Under the pieces are notes generated by a model. That model made no database searches. It saw nothing but the letters and a program-made list of their open reading frames with translations, and was not told the origin of the DNA. Shown piece after piece: positions 16,743 to 24,969 of a DNA stretch of 64,000 nucleotides (position 1 is the first letter of the stretch; every line of letters begins with the position of its first letter). Position numbers and translations under genes: made by a program. Source of the stretch: Cycloclasticus sp. 46_120_T64 (GTDB taxonomy: Bacteria > Pseudomonadota > Gammaproteobacteria > Methylococcales > Cycloclasticaceae); contig MAAM01000011.1 of assembly GCA_002162695.1 (NCBI GenBank), positions 248,001 through 312,000 on the forward strand, read 5' to 3'.

Positions 16743-17540
16743 ATGAATTACGAAGATATCCTTTATGAGATAAAAGACCGCATTGCAACGATCACCATTA
16801 ACCGCCCTAAAGTATTAAATGCTTTTACTGGCGACACTATTAAAGAAATGGAGCACGCTTTAGCTGCTGCAGAAGCTGATTCAGCCGTTGGTGTTATCGT
16901 GTTAACCGGTGTGGGCGAACGAGCTTTTTGTGTGGGTGGAGACGTTAACTGGGAAAAAGGTCATAGTGAAGGTGAAGATGCTCCTGAAAGTGGCTTGAAA
17001 GACCTAGATTTCCAATTCAATCACCAATTATTGGCGTGTACAAAACCCGTTATTTGTCGAGTGAATGGTTATGCGATTGGTGCCGGTAACCATATTGCTT
17101 ATTTCTGTGATATTACCATTGCGGCTGATCATGCGATCATGGGACAAAATGGCGTACGTGTGGGTTCACCAGCTTGTGGTTACATTGTTTCTCAAGCGGC
17201 TAATATTATTGGCCAAAAACGCGCGCGTGAAATGTGGATGCTTGCGCGTCGTTACCCTGCACAAACCTTCATGGATTGGGGATTAGTGAATGCGGTTGTA
17301 CCCATGGCTGATCTTGATGCTGAAGTTAAAAAGTGGGCAGATGAATTTTTAGCGTTAAGCCCAACGTGTTTGAAACTACTTAAACGCTCATTCTACAATC
17401 AAGCTGGGCCTATTTTAGATAAAGACATGACTGACGTTATTGCAGAATTTGCACCAGACTATTTTGAGACTGGCGAGCAACTTGAAGGCGCTAATGCTTT
17501 CCTTGAAAAAAGAAAGCCTGACTTTAGCGCATTTAGTTAA
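16743..17540 (+). CDS. BadI/MenB-like crotonase (putative ring- or C-C-cleaving acyl-CoA hydrolase)
   Basis: 265 aa crotonase closest by eye to BadI (2-ketocyclohexanecarboxyl-CoA hydrolase) and MenB: NYEDILYEI start, AFCVGGDVNW, GYAIGAGNHIA, GQNGVRVGS, QKRAREMWMLARRY, GLVNAVVP and the C-terminal FLEKRKPDF. In BadI and MenB the segment after GxKxGS is xDxGYG(S/T) with a catalytic Asp; here it is PACGYIV (143-149), so Asp is replaced by Ala144 and the following Ser/Thr by Val149. The reaction may therefore differ from beta-ketoacyl ring hydrolysis. It ends the operon at a strong inverted repeat. Confidence 0.87.
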   Translation: MNYEDILYEIKDRIATITINRPKVLNAFTGDTIKEMEHALAAAEADSAVGVIVLTGVGERAFCVGGDVNWEKGHSEGEDAPESGLKDLDFQFNHQLLACTKPVICRVNGYAIGAGNHIAYFCDITIAADHAIMGQNGVRVGSPACGYIVSQAANIIGQKRAREMWMLARRYPAQTFMDWGLVNAVVPMADLDAEVKKWADEFLALSPTCLKLLKRSFYNQAGPILDKDMTDVIAEFAPDYFETGEQLEGANAFLEKRKPDFSAFS

Positions 17541-17564
17541 GAAATAGTTTTTAGTTTTTTACTT

Positions 17565-17594
17565 CAATACGCCCACTTAATCGTGGGCGTATTG
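17565..17594. terminator. Strong inverted repeat ending the 13444-17540 operon
   Basis: Twelve-base-pair perfect stem (CAATACGCCCAC/GTGGGCGTATTG) with a six-base loop. The T run after it is poor, so it may act as a terminator or as an mRNA 3' stabiliser. The following 270 bases up to the next gene show no other feature apart from A/T-rich promoter-like sequence. Confidence 0.6.
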
Positions 17595-17867
17595 TTATCT
17601 CCGTATGACATCTCCCCTTTCGACACTTCTTATTCGATAACCAGCCTTCCTGGCTGCCTTCTTTTTTTACATATTTTTCTCTAAAGCCCTAGTTTATACG
17701 GATTGGTTTTCAGCTTAAACGCGCTGTTACTCATGAGGGTAAATGAATATAAATAACAGCTGATAATTTTGCATGCGACTATGCTGAATTATAAAAAATA
17801 CCTGCTATATTTTCCTTACTGTGATTTTGAGTCGTTACCCAAACAATTAATTAAATGGAGTTAATGA

Positions 17868-18230
17868 ATGAGTGTACATGATGAAATTGATAAGGCTGTA
17901 TTTGTACTTGGTGTATGGAAACAAAAGCTTAGAACGGCAATGTATTCGGCTGAGAGTGGGTTGACAGCGAAAAAAAGAAGTGCGGGTAATAATTTCTCTT
18001 TTGGCAAGTGGTTGCATGAAAGAATAGAAACGTCAGAAAAAGAGTCGCCTTATTACGTCGAGATTCTTCAATTACATACCGAGTTTCACCTAGCCGCCGG
18101 AGAAATACTAAGCTTAGCATTGCTAGGTGAAAAGGATAAAGTCAATCAATTGATGGGGTTGAGCGAGGAATTTTCGCAAAAATCTTCTTATTTAACGAAG
18201 AAGATGAAAATGTGGCAAGCTTCTTTTTAG
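17868..18230 (+). CDS. Stand-alone CZB-like (chemoreceptor zinc-binding) domain protein
   Basis: 120 aa, entirely one helical domain. VWKQKLRTAM, FSFGKWLHE and LHTEFHLAAGEIL match the three conserved blocks of CZB domains found at the ends of chemoreceptors and cyclases. Two of the four zinc ligands appear lost: the His of the first HxxW block is Leu, and the Cys of CxFGKW is Phe. The HxxxH pair in LHTEFH stays. There is no membrane segment. A good RBS (TGGAG) precedes ATG. It may be a cytoplasmic sensor that no longer binds zinc in the canonical way; there is no evident link to neighbours. Confidence 0.72.
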   Translation: MSVHDEIDKAVFVLGVWKQKLRTAMYSAESGLTAKKRSAGNNFSFGKWLHERIETSEKESPYYVEILQLHTEFHLAAGEILSLALLGEKDKVNQLMGLSEEFSQKSSYLTKKMKMWQASF

Positions 18231-18272
18231 CAAGCTATTAGTTAAGAACAACGAATTTTGAACGCGTTTAAA

Positions 18273-18301
18273 CACAGTATCTATGGGGCATAAATACTGT
18301 G
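18273..18301. terminator. Hairpin after CZB-like gene
   Basis: Eight-base-pair stem CACAGTAT/ATACTGTG without a T run. Confidence 0.35.
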
Positions 18302-18340
18302 CTGATGAACGACTAGTTACTTCAATACCGAGGCATCAAT

Positions 18341-18380
18341 AAACTTAGCTACTTAGCCTCAGAAAAAGCTAAGTTTTATT
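18341..18380. terminator. Hairpin between convergent CZB-like and SDR genes
   Basis: Nine-base-pair stem AAACTTAGC/GCTAAGTTT with an 18-base loop, followed by TTATT. Probable terminator, usable in either direction. Confidence 0.45.
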
Positions 18381-18393
18381 GGCCTTTATATCG

Positions 18394-19260
18394 TTACTTA
18401 CTCGACAAAAACTCAGGTTCCTTGTACAGGTGAAAGCCATTAAAGGCTTTGCAGTTGTCGTGAGAGGGTACCGGCCAGTTTTCTTTTGCTAACGGTAAAC
18501 CGCCATCGACATCCATTGTATGGCCGGTGATATAAGCCGCCCCATCGGATAACAAATAGGCGATAGCGGATGAAATTTCAGCTTCAGTCGCTTGTCGTTT
18601 CATCGGTACTTGATCGCGACGTTTTTTAAGAATTTCTTTGAAATCATCGGGGTATGTTTCCATCCCACTCGAGGCAACTGAACCGGGGGCGATGGCGTTA
18701 ACACGAACGCCTGAATGCACCCATTCCAGTGCTGCCGTTTGAGTTAGGTTCATCATGCCTGCGCGAGCGGCACCGGTGTGTCCCATATGCGGCATGCCAT
18801 AACCGACACTGGCGACTATATTAACGATAGCGCCACCGTGCTCTTTCATATAGAGGTTGTACACTTCACGCATCATATAAAAACCACCGTTTAAATTATT
18901 ACGTATCACCGCGTTCCAGCCGTTATCGCTAATATTATCTAGCGAGGAGGGGAATTGTCCGCCGGCATTATTGACCAAACCATCTATCCGGCCGTGGTTA
19001 TCGATAATGTCGAGTAGGGTTTCTTTGATCGCCGCCGAATCACGTATGTCCGTACTGTAGAAATCGGCTTGGTAACCATCTTTAGCTAGCTCATTGGCAA
19101 CTTTTTCTAATTTATTTATGTCACGGCCGAGAATAATAACCTTCGCACCGAGTGAAGCTAGTTCATGTGCGGTGCAACGGCCGATTCCACTGCCGCCGCC
19201 GGTAATGATGATCACTTTCTGTTGAAAAATGTCTTGTCTGAAAATTGATTGATACACCAT
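18394..19260 (-). CDS. Short-chain dehydrogenase/reductase, AtuB/AtuG or PECR-like
   Basis: 288 aa Rossmann enzyme with the TGGGSGIG cofactor motif, NNAGGQFPS and INxIAPG-like VNAIAPGSV. The classical YxxxK is not present: the equivalent segment is GHTGAARAGMMNLTQ, so Tyr is replaced by Thr and Lys by Arg. The same replacement pattern (HSGAARAG) occurs in peroxisomal trans-2-enoyl-CoA reductases, so NADPH-dependent enoyl-CoA reduction or a related CoA-ester reaction is possible. ATG 19260 is preferred over the upstream TTG because GGGA lies upstream of it. It is divergent from the Atu-like operon across a shared operator. Confidence 0.85.
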   Translation of the reverse strand: MVYQSIFRQDIFQQKVIIITGGGSGIGRCTAHELASLGAKVIILGRDINKLEKVANELAKDGYQADFYSTDIRDSAAIKETLLDIIDNHGRIDGLVNNAGGQFPSSLDNISDNGWNAVIRNNLNGGFYMMREVYNLYMKEHGGAIVNIVASVGYGMPHMGHTGAARAGMMNLTQTAALEWVHSGVRVNAIAPGSVASSGMETYPDDFKEILKKRRDQVPMKRQATEAEISSAIAYLLSDGAAYITGHTMDVDGGLPLAKENWPVPSHDNCKAFNGFHLYKEPEFLSSK

Positions 19261-19318
19261 GTTTTTTCCCAATAAATTTGTTATCCGATAGACCTTAAAT
19301 ATATACCTAATTCAGGGA

Positions 19319-19336
19319 AACTAACAGTTGTTAGTT
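19319..19336. promoter_or_regulatory. Operator AACTAACAGTTGTTAGTT
   Basis: The best copy of the shared dyad: 8+2+8 with perfect symmetry outside the central GT. It lies between divergent SDR and Atu-like genes and contains the probable -35 of the latter. Confidence 0.75.
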
Positions 19337-19357
19337 ATACTTTATTTTGTTTATACT
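19328..19357 (+). promoter_or_regulatory. Sigma70 promoter of the Atu-like operon
   Basis: TTGTTA, 18-base spacer, TATACT, with the -35 embedded in the dyad operator, a layout typical of repression by steric block. Confidence 0.5.
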
Positions 19358-19393
19358 ACAGGCGTATAAATATTAATAAAGGAAGCGTTAGCA

Positions 19394-20557
19394 ATGATAT
19401 TTACCCAAGAGCACAATATGCTTCGTGACACAGTTGCGAAGTTTGTCGATAGAGAAATTAACCCCTATGTAGATGAGTGGGAGGATGCCGGAATATTTCC
19501 CGCGCATGAGTTATTTAAGAAAATGGGCGATGCTGGCTTTTTAGGCATCAACCGATCAGAAGCGCTGGGTGGACAGGCATTGGACTATTCCTATGTCGTC
19601 GTGTTTGCCGAAGAAGTCGGACGCATCAAGTGTTCTGGGGTATCAACGGCGATTGGGGTACAAACGGATATGTGTACACCAGCGTTGGCCAATTTTGGTA
19701 GCGACGAATTAAAACGCAATTACTTGATGCCGGCAATTGCCGGTGATTCGGTGGGTTGTATTGGGGTTAGCGAAGAAGGTGCGGGTTCAGACGTTGCCTC
19801 TATTAAGACCGAAGCTCGCCGTGTAGGTGATGAGTATGTGATCAATGGCAGTAAAATGTGGATTACAACATCTACCCAGGCAGACTGGGTTTGTTTGTTA
19901 TGTAATACCGGTGGTGATGCAGGACCGCATAAAAACAAATCACTGATTATTGTGCCGCTTGATGCTAAAGGGGTGACCCGTGGTAAAAGCCTGAAAAAAT
20001 TAGGTGCACATAGTTCTGATACAGCGCCGTTGTATTTTGATGATGTACGGGTGCCGGTTAGCAATCGAATTGGTGAAGAAGGCCAGGGTTTTATTTATCA
20101 AATGAAGCAATTCCAAGAGGAACGCCTGTTTGTGATGTCCAAGTATCTTAGCCAGGTGCAAGATGCGGTGGATATTACGATTGAGTACACCAAGCAGCGT
20201 AAGGCCTTCGGTAAACCTTTATTGGCTAACCAAGAGGTTTATTTCAAACTCGCTGAAATGCAAACTGAAATACAAGCGGTACGTGCGCTGATTTATTTGG
20301 CCTGTGAAAAATACATTAATGGCGAAGACGTCGATATGTTGACCTCGATGGCTAAGTTTAAGGTGGGCGCCTTGGGGCAAACGATCCCATCGGCTTGTCT
20401 ACAGTATTGGGGTGGCCAAGGCTTTATGTGGGATAACCTGATTAGCCGTATTTTCCGTGATACACGTTTATGTTCTATTGGTGGTGGTGCTAACGAAATC
20501 ATGCTGGAAATTATTTCGAAGAAGATGAACATTCACCCTTCTCAAATAGGGCGTTAA
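19394..20557 (+). CDS. atuD: Acyl-CoA dehydrogenase, AtuD (citronellyl-CoA dehydrogenase)-like
   Basis: FAD-dependent acyl-CoA dehydrogenase, 387 aa. IGVSEEGAGSDVASIKTEA and NGSKMWITTSTQAD form the FAD/substrate site, and KQRKAFGKPL and QYWGGQGFMWDN are family marks. The canonical C-terminal YEG is replaced by SIGGGANEIM, and the alternative helix-G Glu position (as in LCAD) is Gln. The same SIGGGAxEIML pattern is what I recall for AtuD of Pseudomonas, and the N-terminus MIFTQEH also matches that group. The expected reaction is alpha,beta-desaturation of a methyl-branched acyl-CoA. It is first in the operon, with AGGAAG before ATG. Confidence 0.88.
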   Translation: MIFTQEHNMLRDTVAKFVDREINPYVDEWEDAGIFPAHELFKKMGDAGFLGINRSEALGGQALDYSYVVVFAEEVGRIKCSGVSTAIGVQTDMCTPALANFGSDELKRNYLMPAIAGDSVGCIGVSEEGAGSDVASIKTEARRVGDEYVINGSKMWITTSTQADWVCLLCNTGGDAGPHKNKSLIIVPLDAKGVTRGKSLKKLGAHSSDTAPLYFDDVRVPVSNRIGEEGQGFIYQMKQFQEERLFVMSKYLSQVQDAVDITIEYTKQRKAFGKPLLANQEVYFKLAEMQTEIQAVRALIYLACEKYINGEDVDMLTSMAKFKVGALGQTIPSACLQYWGGQGFMWDNLISRIFRDTRLCSIGGGANEIMLEIISKKMNIHPSQIGR

Positions 20558-20562
20558 ACAGA

Positions 20563-22182
20563 ATGAGTATCTTTCAGACTAAAGTTAATCCACAAAGTGA
20601 GTCGTTTAAAAAAAATAGGCAGGATTTATTAGGCCTAAGTGAACATATCAACGAGCTTGAAAGCCGTGTACACGCGGCGTCGAATAAAAAACGTGAGTTA
20701 TTCAAGAAACGTGGCCAATTACTGCCTAGAGATAGACTGGCTTTATTATTAGATCCGGGCTCAAGCTTCATTGAGCTGAGTACTTTGGCGGGGTATGCGC
20801 AGCACGATGACGATGGCGATAAAAATGTTTATGGCGCCGGTATTATCGTCGGTATTGGCTTCGTTGAAGGCACCCGCTGCATGGTTTATATCAATGATGC
20901 GGCGATTAAGGGTGGTACTAATATGCCACAGTCTTATGACAAATTAAGACGCGCACAAGACATTGCTAGCCACTCAAAACTGCCTTTCCTTTGTTTAGTG
21001 CAAAGTGGTGGCGGTAACCTGTTTCTACAGCATTTAGGCTTTAACCGTGCGGGTCACCGTTTTATGACCCAAGCACGTTCATCGGCCGCCGGTATTCCAC
21101 AAATAACCGTGGTACACGGGGCGTCGACGGCGGGTGGTGCTTATATCCCTGGGATGTCTGATTATGTCATTATGGTACGCGGCAAAGCCCGTGCTTATCT
21201 TGCTGGGCCACCATTGCTTAAAGCGGCAACCGGTGAAATTTCAGAAGAAGAAGAGTTGGGTGGCGCAGAAATGCACGCCAGAACGTCGGGTTTAAGTGAT
21301 TTACTGGCCGAAGATGACGCGCATGCGATTGAAATGACCCGAGAAGTGGTCAAAGGCTTGTGTTGGAACGATCGTTTACCTGAGCCAAAAGAAAAAACCT
21401 TTAAGCAACCGCGTTATGACATTGATGATTTATGCGGCATCGTGCCGGTTGATTATAAAAATCCTTATGATTGTCGAGAAGTCATCGCGCGTTTAGTCGA
21501 TGATTCCGATTTCGTAGAGTTTAAAGAAAGCTATGACCCTTTCACCATCTGTGGTTTTGGCGAAATTGAAGGTCAGGCCTGTGGTTTTATCGGCAATAAC
21601 GGGCCGATTACCAATAATGGTGCGGGCAAGGCCTCACAGTTTATTCAACTGTGTTGCCAAGCGGGTAAGCCGATTATCTTCTTACAAAATACCACCGGGT
21701 TTATCGTCGGTGCACAGCACGAACAAGAAGGCATGATTAAAAACGGCGCGAAGCTGATTCAAGCCGTTTCTAACGCAACGGTGCCTAGAATTACTTTAAA
21801 TATTGGTGGTGCATTTGGTGCGGGTAACTACGCGATGTCGGGTCGATCTTTTGAACCTGAGTTTTTATTTGCTTGGCCAACCAATAGGGTATCGGTGATG
21901 GGCGGCGAGCAAGCGGCGACGGTGATGTCGATCGTGTATGAAAACAAACAAAAATCTAAAGACCTCGATATTGATCAACAATTTGTCGATAAGCAGGCGA
22001 AGGAAATTATCGATTATTATGCCGATGTTTCATCGGCCTTGTATTGTACGTCTAGGGTCTGGGATGACGGTATTATCGACCCGCGCAAGAGTCGACGTTT
22101 ACTGGCCGAATTATTAGATATTTGTGTGCGTGGTGATCAAGCCAAGCTTGATTCGAATACCTTCGGCGTAGCGAGGTTTTAA
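20563..22182 (+). CDS. atuC: Acyl-CoA carboxylase beta subunit, AtuC (geranyl-CoA carboxylase)-like
   Basis: Carboxyltransferase subunit, 539 aa, typical of AtuC/LiuB. RGQLLPRDRLALLLDPGSSF starts the N-terminal half. The acyl-CoA-binding GGAYIPGMSDY and the C-terminal half with GAFGAGNYAMSGRSFEP, FAWPTNRVSVMGGEQAA are present. It transfers CO2 from biotin to the gamma methyl carbon of an alpha,beta-unsaturated methyl-branched acyl-CoA. The gap to the preceding gene is five bases, and its stop overlaps the next start (TAATG). The neighbouring AtuA-, AtuD- and AtuE-like genes favour geranyl-type over 3-methylcrotonyl-type carboxylase, but a related cyclic or branched substrate is equally possible. 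Confidence 0.9.
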   Translation: MSIFQTKVNPQSESFKKNRQDLLGLSEHINELESRVHAASNKKRELFKKRGQLLPRDRLALLLDPGSSFIELSTLAGYAQHDDDGDKNVYGAGIIVGIGFVEGTRCMVYINDAAIKGGTNMPQSYDKLRRAQDIASHSKLPFLCLVQSGGGNLFLQHLGFNRAGHRFMTQARSSAAGIPQITVVHGASTAGGAYIPGMSDYVIMVRGKARAYLAGPPLLKAATGEISEEEELGGAEMHARTSGLSDLLAEDDAHAIEMTREVVKGLCWNDRLPEPKEKTFKQPRYDIDDLCGIVPVDYKNPYDCREVIARLVDDSDFVEFKESYDPFTICGFGEIEGQACGFIGNNGPITNNGAGKASQFIQLCCQAGKPIIFLQNTTGFIVGAQHEQEGMIKNGAKLIQAVSNATVPRITLNIGGAFGAGNYAMSGRSFEPEFLFAWPTNRVSVMGGEQAATVMSIVYENKQKSKDLDIDQQFVDKQAKEIIDYYADVSSALYCTSRVWDDGIIDPRKSRRLLAELLDICVRGDQAKLDSNTFGVARF

Positions 22183-23000
22183 TGATGAATAATCTTCCAG
22201 ATTTTGAAACCTTATTATTGAAAGGGATCGATGGCCGTTTATACGTCACCTTGAACCGCCCCGCCCAGCGTAATGCGATGAATAATCAAATGAATAAGGA
22301 GTTACACGAACTTGTTGATTATTTAACCGACAATGATGCCGTTCGGGTATTGATTTTACGCGGTGCAGGCGGGCACTTTTGTGCCGGTGGCGATATCAAA
22401 GAACGTAAATCACAAACTGAGTCATCGATAGAAGGCTACGACCCTGCGCGTGAACGCAATATTCGTTCAGGGCAATTGCTGCATAAGTTTTGGAACCTTT
22501 CACAAACCTTTATTGCGGTAGTTGAAGGAGCGGCCATGGGGGGCGGTTTTGGTTTTGCTTGTTTAGCCGATTTAACGATTATTCAAAAAGATGCACGCCT
22601 AGGCATGCCAGAAACAACCTTAGGCATTGCGCCAGCGCAAATTGCTCCATACGTGGTGAATCGAATTGGTTTAACACGGGCTAAACAAATGGCTTTAACC
22701 GGCGCACGAATCAATGGTGAGGCGGCATTCCATCTTGGCATCGCGCAATACCTCGCGGATGACGAAGAATCATTAAACGCGATTGTTGAGTCGGTTGTTG
22801 ACCAAGTTGAGCGTTGTGCACCGAAGGCTTGTGCGGCGACGAAAAAAATAATGCAGCAAGTTGGGCGTAGTGACGGTGAAAAAATGATCGTCGATGCGGC
22901 GGATATATTTTCTAGTTTAAATAAAAATGATGAAGGAAAGGAAGGTCACGCAGCGTTCGTCGAGAAGAGAAAACCTGTTTGGTTGAAGGAGCAAGTATGA
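22182..23000 (+). CDS. atuE: Enoyl-CoA hydratase, AtuE (isohexenylglutaconyl-CoA hydratase)-like
   Basis: Crotonase of 272 aa. FCAGGDIKERK and EGAAMGGGFGFACLAD form the oxyanion hole, and the catalytic Glu region GMPETTLGIAPAQIAP is intact, so real hydration is expected, unlike the crotonases at 8439 and 16743. It sits between the two carboxylase subunits, as AtuE does in Pseudomonas, and would add water to a 3-substituted glutaconyl-CoA, giving a tertiary 3-hydroxyglutaryl-CoA. No HMG-CoA-lyase-type gene (LiuE) is present in the window to cleave that product. Confidence 0.87.
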   Translation: MMNNLPDFETLLLKGIDGRLYVTLNRPAQRNAMNNQMNKELHELVDYLTDNDAVRVLILRGAGGHFCAGGDIKERKSQTESSIEGYDPARERNIRSGQLLHKFWNLSQTFIAVVEGAAMGGGFGFACLADLTIIQKDARLGMPETTLGIAPAQIAPYVVNRIGLTRAKQMALTGARINGEAAFHLGIAQYLADDEESLNAIVESVVDQVERCAPKACAATKKIMQQVGRSDGEKMIVDAADIFSSLNKNDEGKEGHAAFVEKRKPVWLKEQV

Positions 23001-24964
23001 GAGGTTTTAATACAGTATTAGTCGCCAACCGTGGTGAGATTGCGGTAAGAATCATCAATACGGCGAAAAAAATGGGTTACGAAACGGTCGCTGTTTACAG
23101 TGAGGCCGATGCCAATTCAGTGCACGTGAAACAGGCTGATAAAGCCATTTGCATTGGCGAGTCGCCAGCCAATCAATCTTATTTGGATATTGAAAAGATT
23201 ATTTCGGCCGCTAAAGAAACCGGCGCCGAAGTGATACATCCGGGTTATGGTTTTTTATCAGAATCTACGGATTTTGTAGAAGCTTGCGAGCAAGCGGGGT
23301 TTATTTTTGTTGGCCCACCCGCGAGTGCGGTAGCGCTGATGGCGAGCAAAACGGTGGCACGACATGAGATGGCTAAAGTCGGTGTGCCTTTGGTGCCCGG
23401 TTACGATGGCCCATCGGCTGATGATGCGGTGCTGCAAACCGAAGCGGATCGTATTGGTTACCCATTAATGGTTAAAGCCGCTGCTGGCGGCGGTGGACGC
23501 GGCATTAGAATTGCGAATAATTCAGCGGGTTTATTGGATGCAGTTTCTTCTGCGCGAGCCGAGGCGTTGAGTACTTTCCGTTCAGCCGAATTATTATTAG
23601 AAAAATGCGTGGTCAATGCGCGTCATATTGAAGTTCAAGTATTTGCCGACCAAGCGGGTAATACCGTTTACCTGGGGGACCGGGATTGTTCGATGCAACG
23701 CCGTAACCAGAAGGTTATCGAAGAAGCTCCGGCGGTTAATATCAGCGATGAAGTGCGTAAAAAAATGGGCGAGGTCGCGGTACAAGCGGCGAAAGCTGTT
23801 GCTTATGTTGGCGCGGGTACGGTTGAATTTTTGCTTGAGGAAACGGGTGAATTCTATTTCCTAGAAATGAATACCCGCTTACAAGTTGAGCACCCAGTGA
23901 CCGAAATGGTAACGGGTGAAGACTTGGTCGAGTGGCAATTAAGGGTGGCTGCGGGTGAAAACCTGCCGAAAACTCAACAACAAATTACCCTGCAAGGGCA
24001 CGCCATCGAAGTACGTATTTACGCGGAAGATTTTGAGGCGGGTTTTGTACCGCAAACCGGTACGATATTAAGCTGGCAAGCACCATCCGGTGAAGGCATA
24101 CGGGTAGACAGTGGGATTGCTAGCGGACAAGTGGTGAGCCCTCATTACGACTCGATGGTGGCGAAACTGATCTGTTTTGCTAATAACCGCGATGAGTCTA
24201 TTCGCCGTTTACGCCGTGCGTTGCGAGATAGCCATTTATTAGGTTTATCGAGTAATAAAACCTTCTTATTACAATTGATTGACGAGCCTGTTTATATCGC
24301 GGGTAAGGCGACTACGCGTTTCATTGAAGAGCAGTTCTTACCTGCGCACGCAGAGAACCTTGAAGCGAGTGATACGGTGTGGGCTTTAGCGGCGGTGTTA
24401 TTATCAAGAACCGTGGGTGCGAGTGGTTGGCGCAGCACAGGAACATTGCGTTGGCCGGTACGCCTGAGCATTCAATCTGAAGTTCGTGACTTTTACGTAT
24501 CGCAACAAGCCGAGGTGTATACAGTCGAAAACATGCCAGGGGTGGATGAGCGCCGAGTGGTGACTGAACTACAAATACTCGAAGAAAACGGGGTGAATAT
24601 TGACATATTGTTGAACGGTGTTCGTCAACGACTTGCAGTCGCCTTAGATCAACAAGAAACCGCTTATATCGATACCCGTTTCGAAGCGTTTAGCATCGAG
24701 AAATTATCCTTTTCTGATAAAACAGACAACCTAGAGAGTGAACGTAACTTAGCGGCGCCGATGAGTGGCCGGATATCTGAAATTAGAGCGAAAGCGGGTG
24801 ATACGGTCAACAAGGGTGATGTGTTAGTGGTGCTTGAATCAATGAAAATGTTCCAAGAACTCACCGCGCAGGCGTCAGGTGTTATCGCCGAGGTGTATAT
24901 ATCAGCCGATGATCAAGTAGACGTGGGTGCTGCCTTGATTGATTTAGCCGATGAGGAGGGCTAG
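22997..24964 (+). CDS. atuF: Biotin-dependent acyl-CoA carboxylase alpha subunit, AtuF-like
   Basis: Biotin carboxylase fused to a biotin carrier domain, 655 aa. NRGEIAVRI opens the protein. The ATP-grasp motif KAAAGGGGRGIR, YLGDRDCSMQRRNQK, FLEMNTRLQVEHPVTE and IYAEDF follow. The C-terminal carrier domain has the biotinylated Lys617 in ESMKM (more often EAMKM). ATG 22997 is chosen because it makes an ATGA overlap with AtuE and has GAAGGAG upstream; the longer frame has none. It forms a complex with the beta subunit two genes upstream. Confidence 0.93.
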   Translation: MRGFNTVLVANRGEIAVRIINTAKKMGYETVAVYSEADANSVHVKQADKAICIGESPANQSYLDIEKIISAAKETGAEVIHPGYGFLSESTDFVEACEQAGFIFVGPPASAVALMASKTVARHEMAKVGVPLVPGYDGPSADDAVLQTEADRIGYPLMVKAAAGGGGRGIRIANNSAGLLDAVSSARAEALSTFRSAELLLEKCVVNARHIEVQVFADQAGNTVYLGDRDCSMQRRNQKVIEEAPAVNISDEVRKKMGEVAVQAAKAVAYVGAGTVEFLLEETGEFYFLEMNTRLQVEHPVTEMVTGEDLVEWQLRVAAGENLPKTQQQITLQGHAIEVRIYAEDFEAGFVPQTGTILSWQAPSGEGIRVDSGIASGQVVSPHYDSMVAKLICFANNRDESIRRLRRALRDSHLLGLSSNKTFLLQLIDEPVYIAGKATTRFIEEQFLPAHAENLEASDTVWALAAVLLSRTVGASGWRSTGTLRWPVRLSIQSEVRDFYVSQQAEVYTVENMPGVDERRVVTELQILEENGVNIDILLNGVRQRLAVALDQQETAYIDTRFEAFSIEKLSFSDKTDNLESERNLAAPMSGRISEIRAKAGDTVNKGDVLVVLESMKMFQELTAQASGVIAEVYISADDQVDVGAALIDLADEEG

Positions 24965-24969
24965 TTCAG

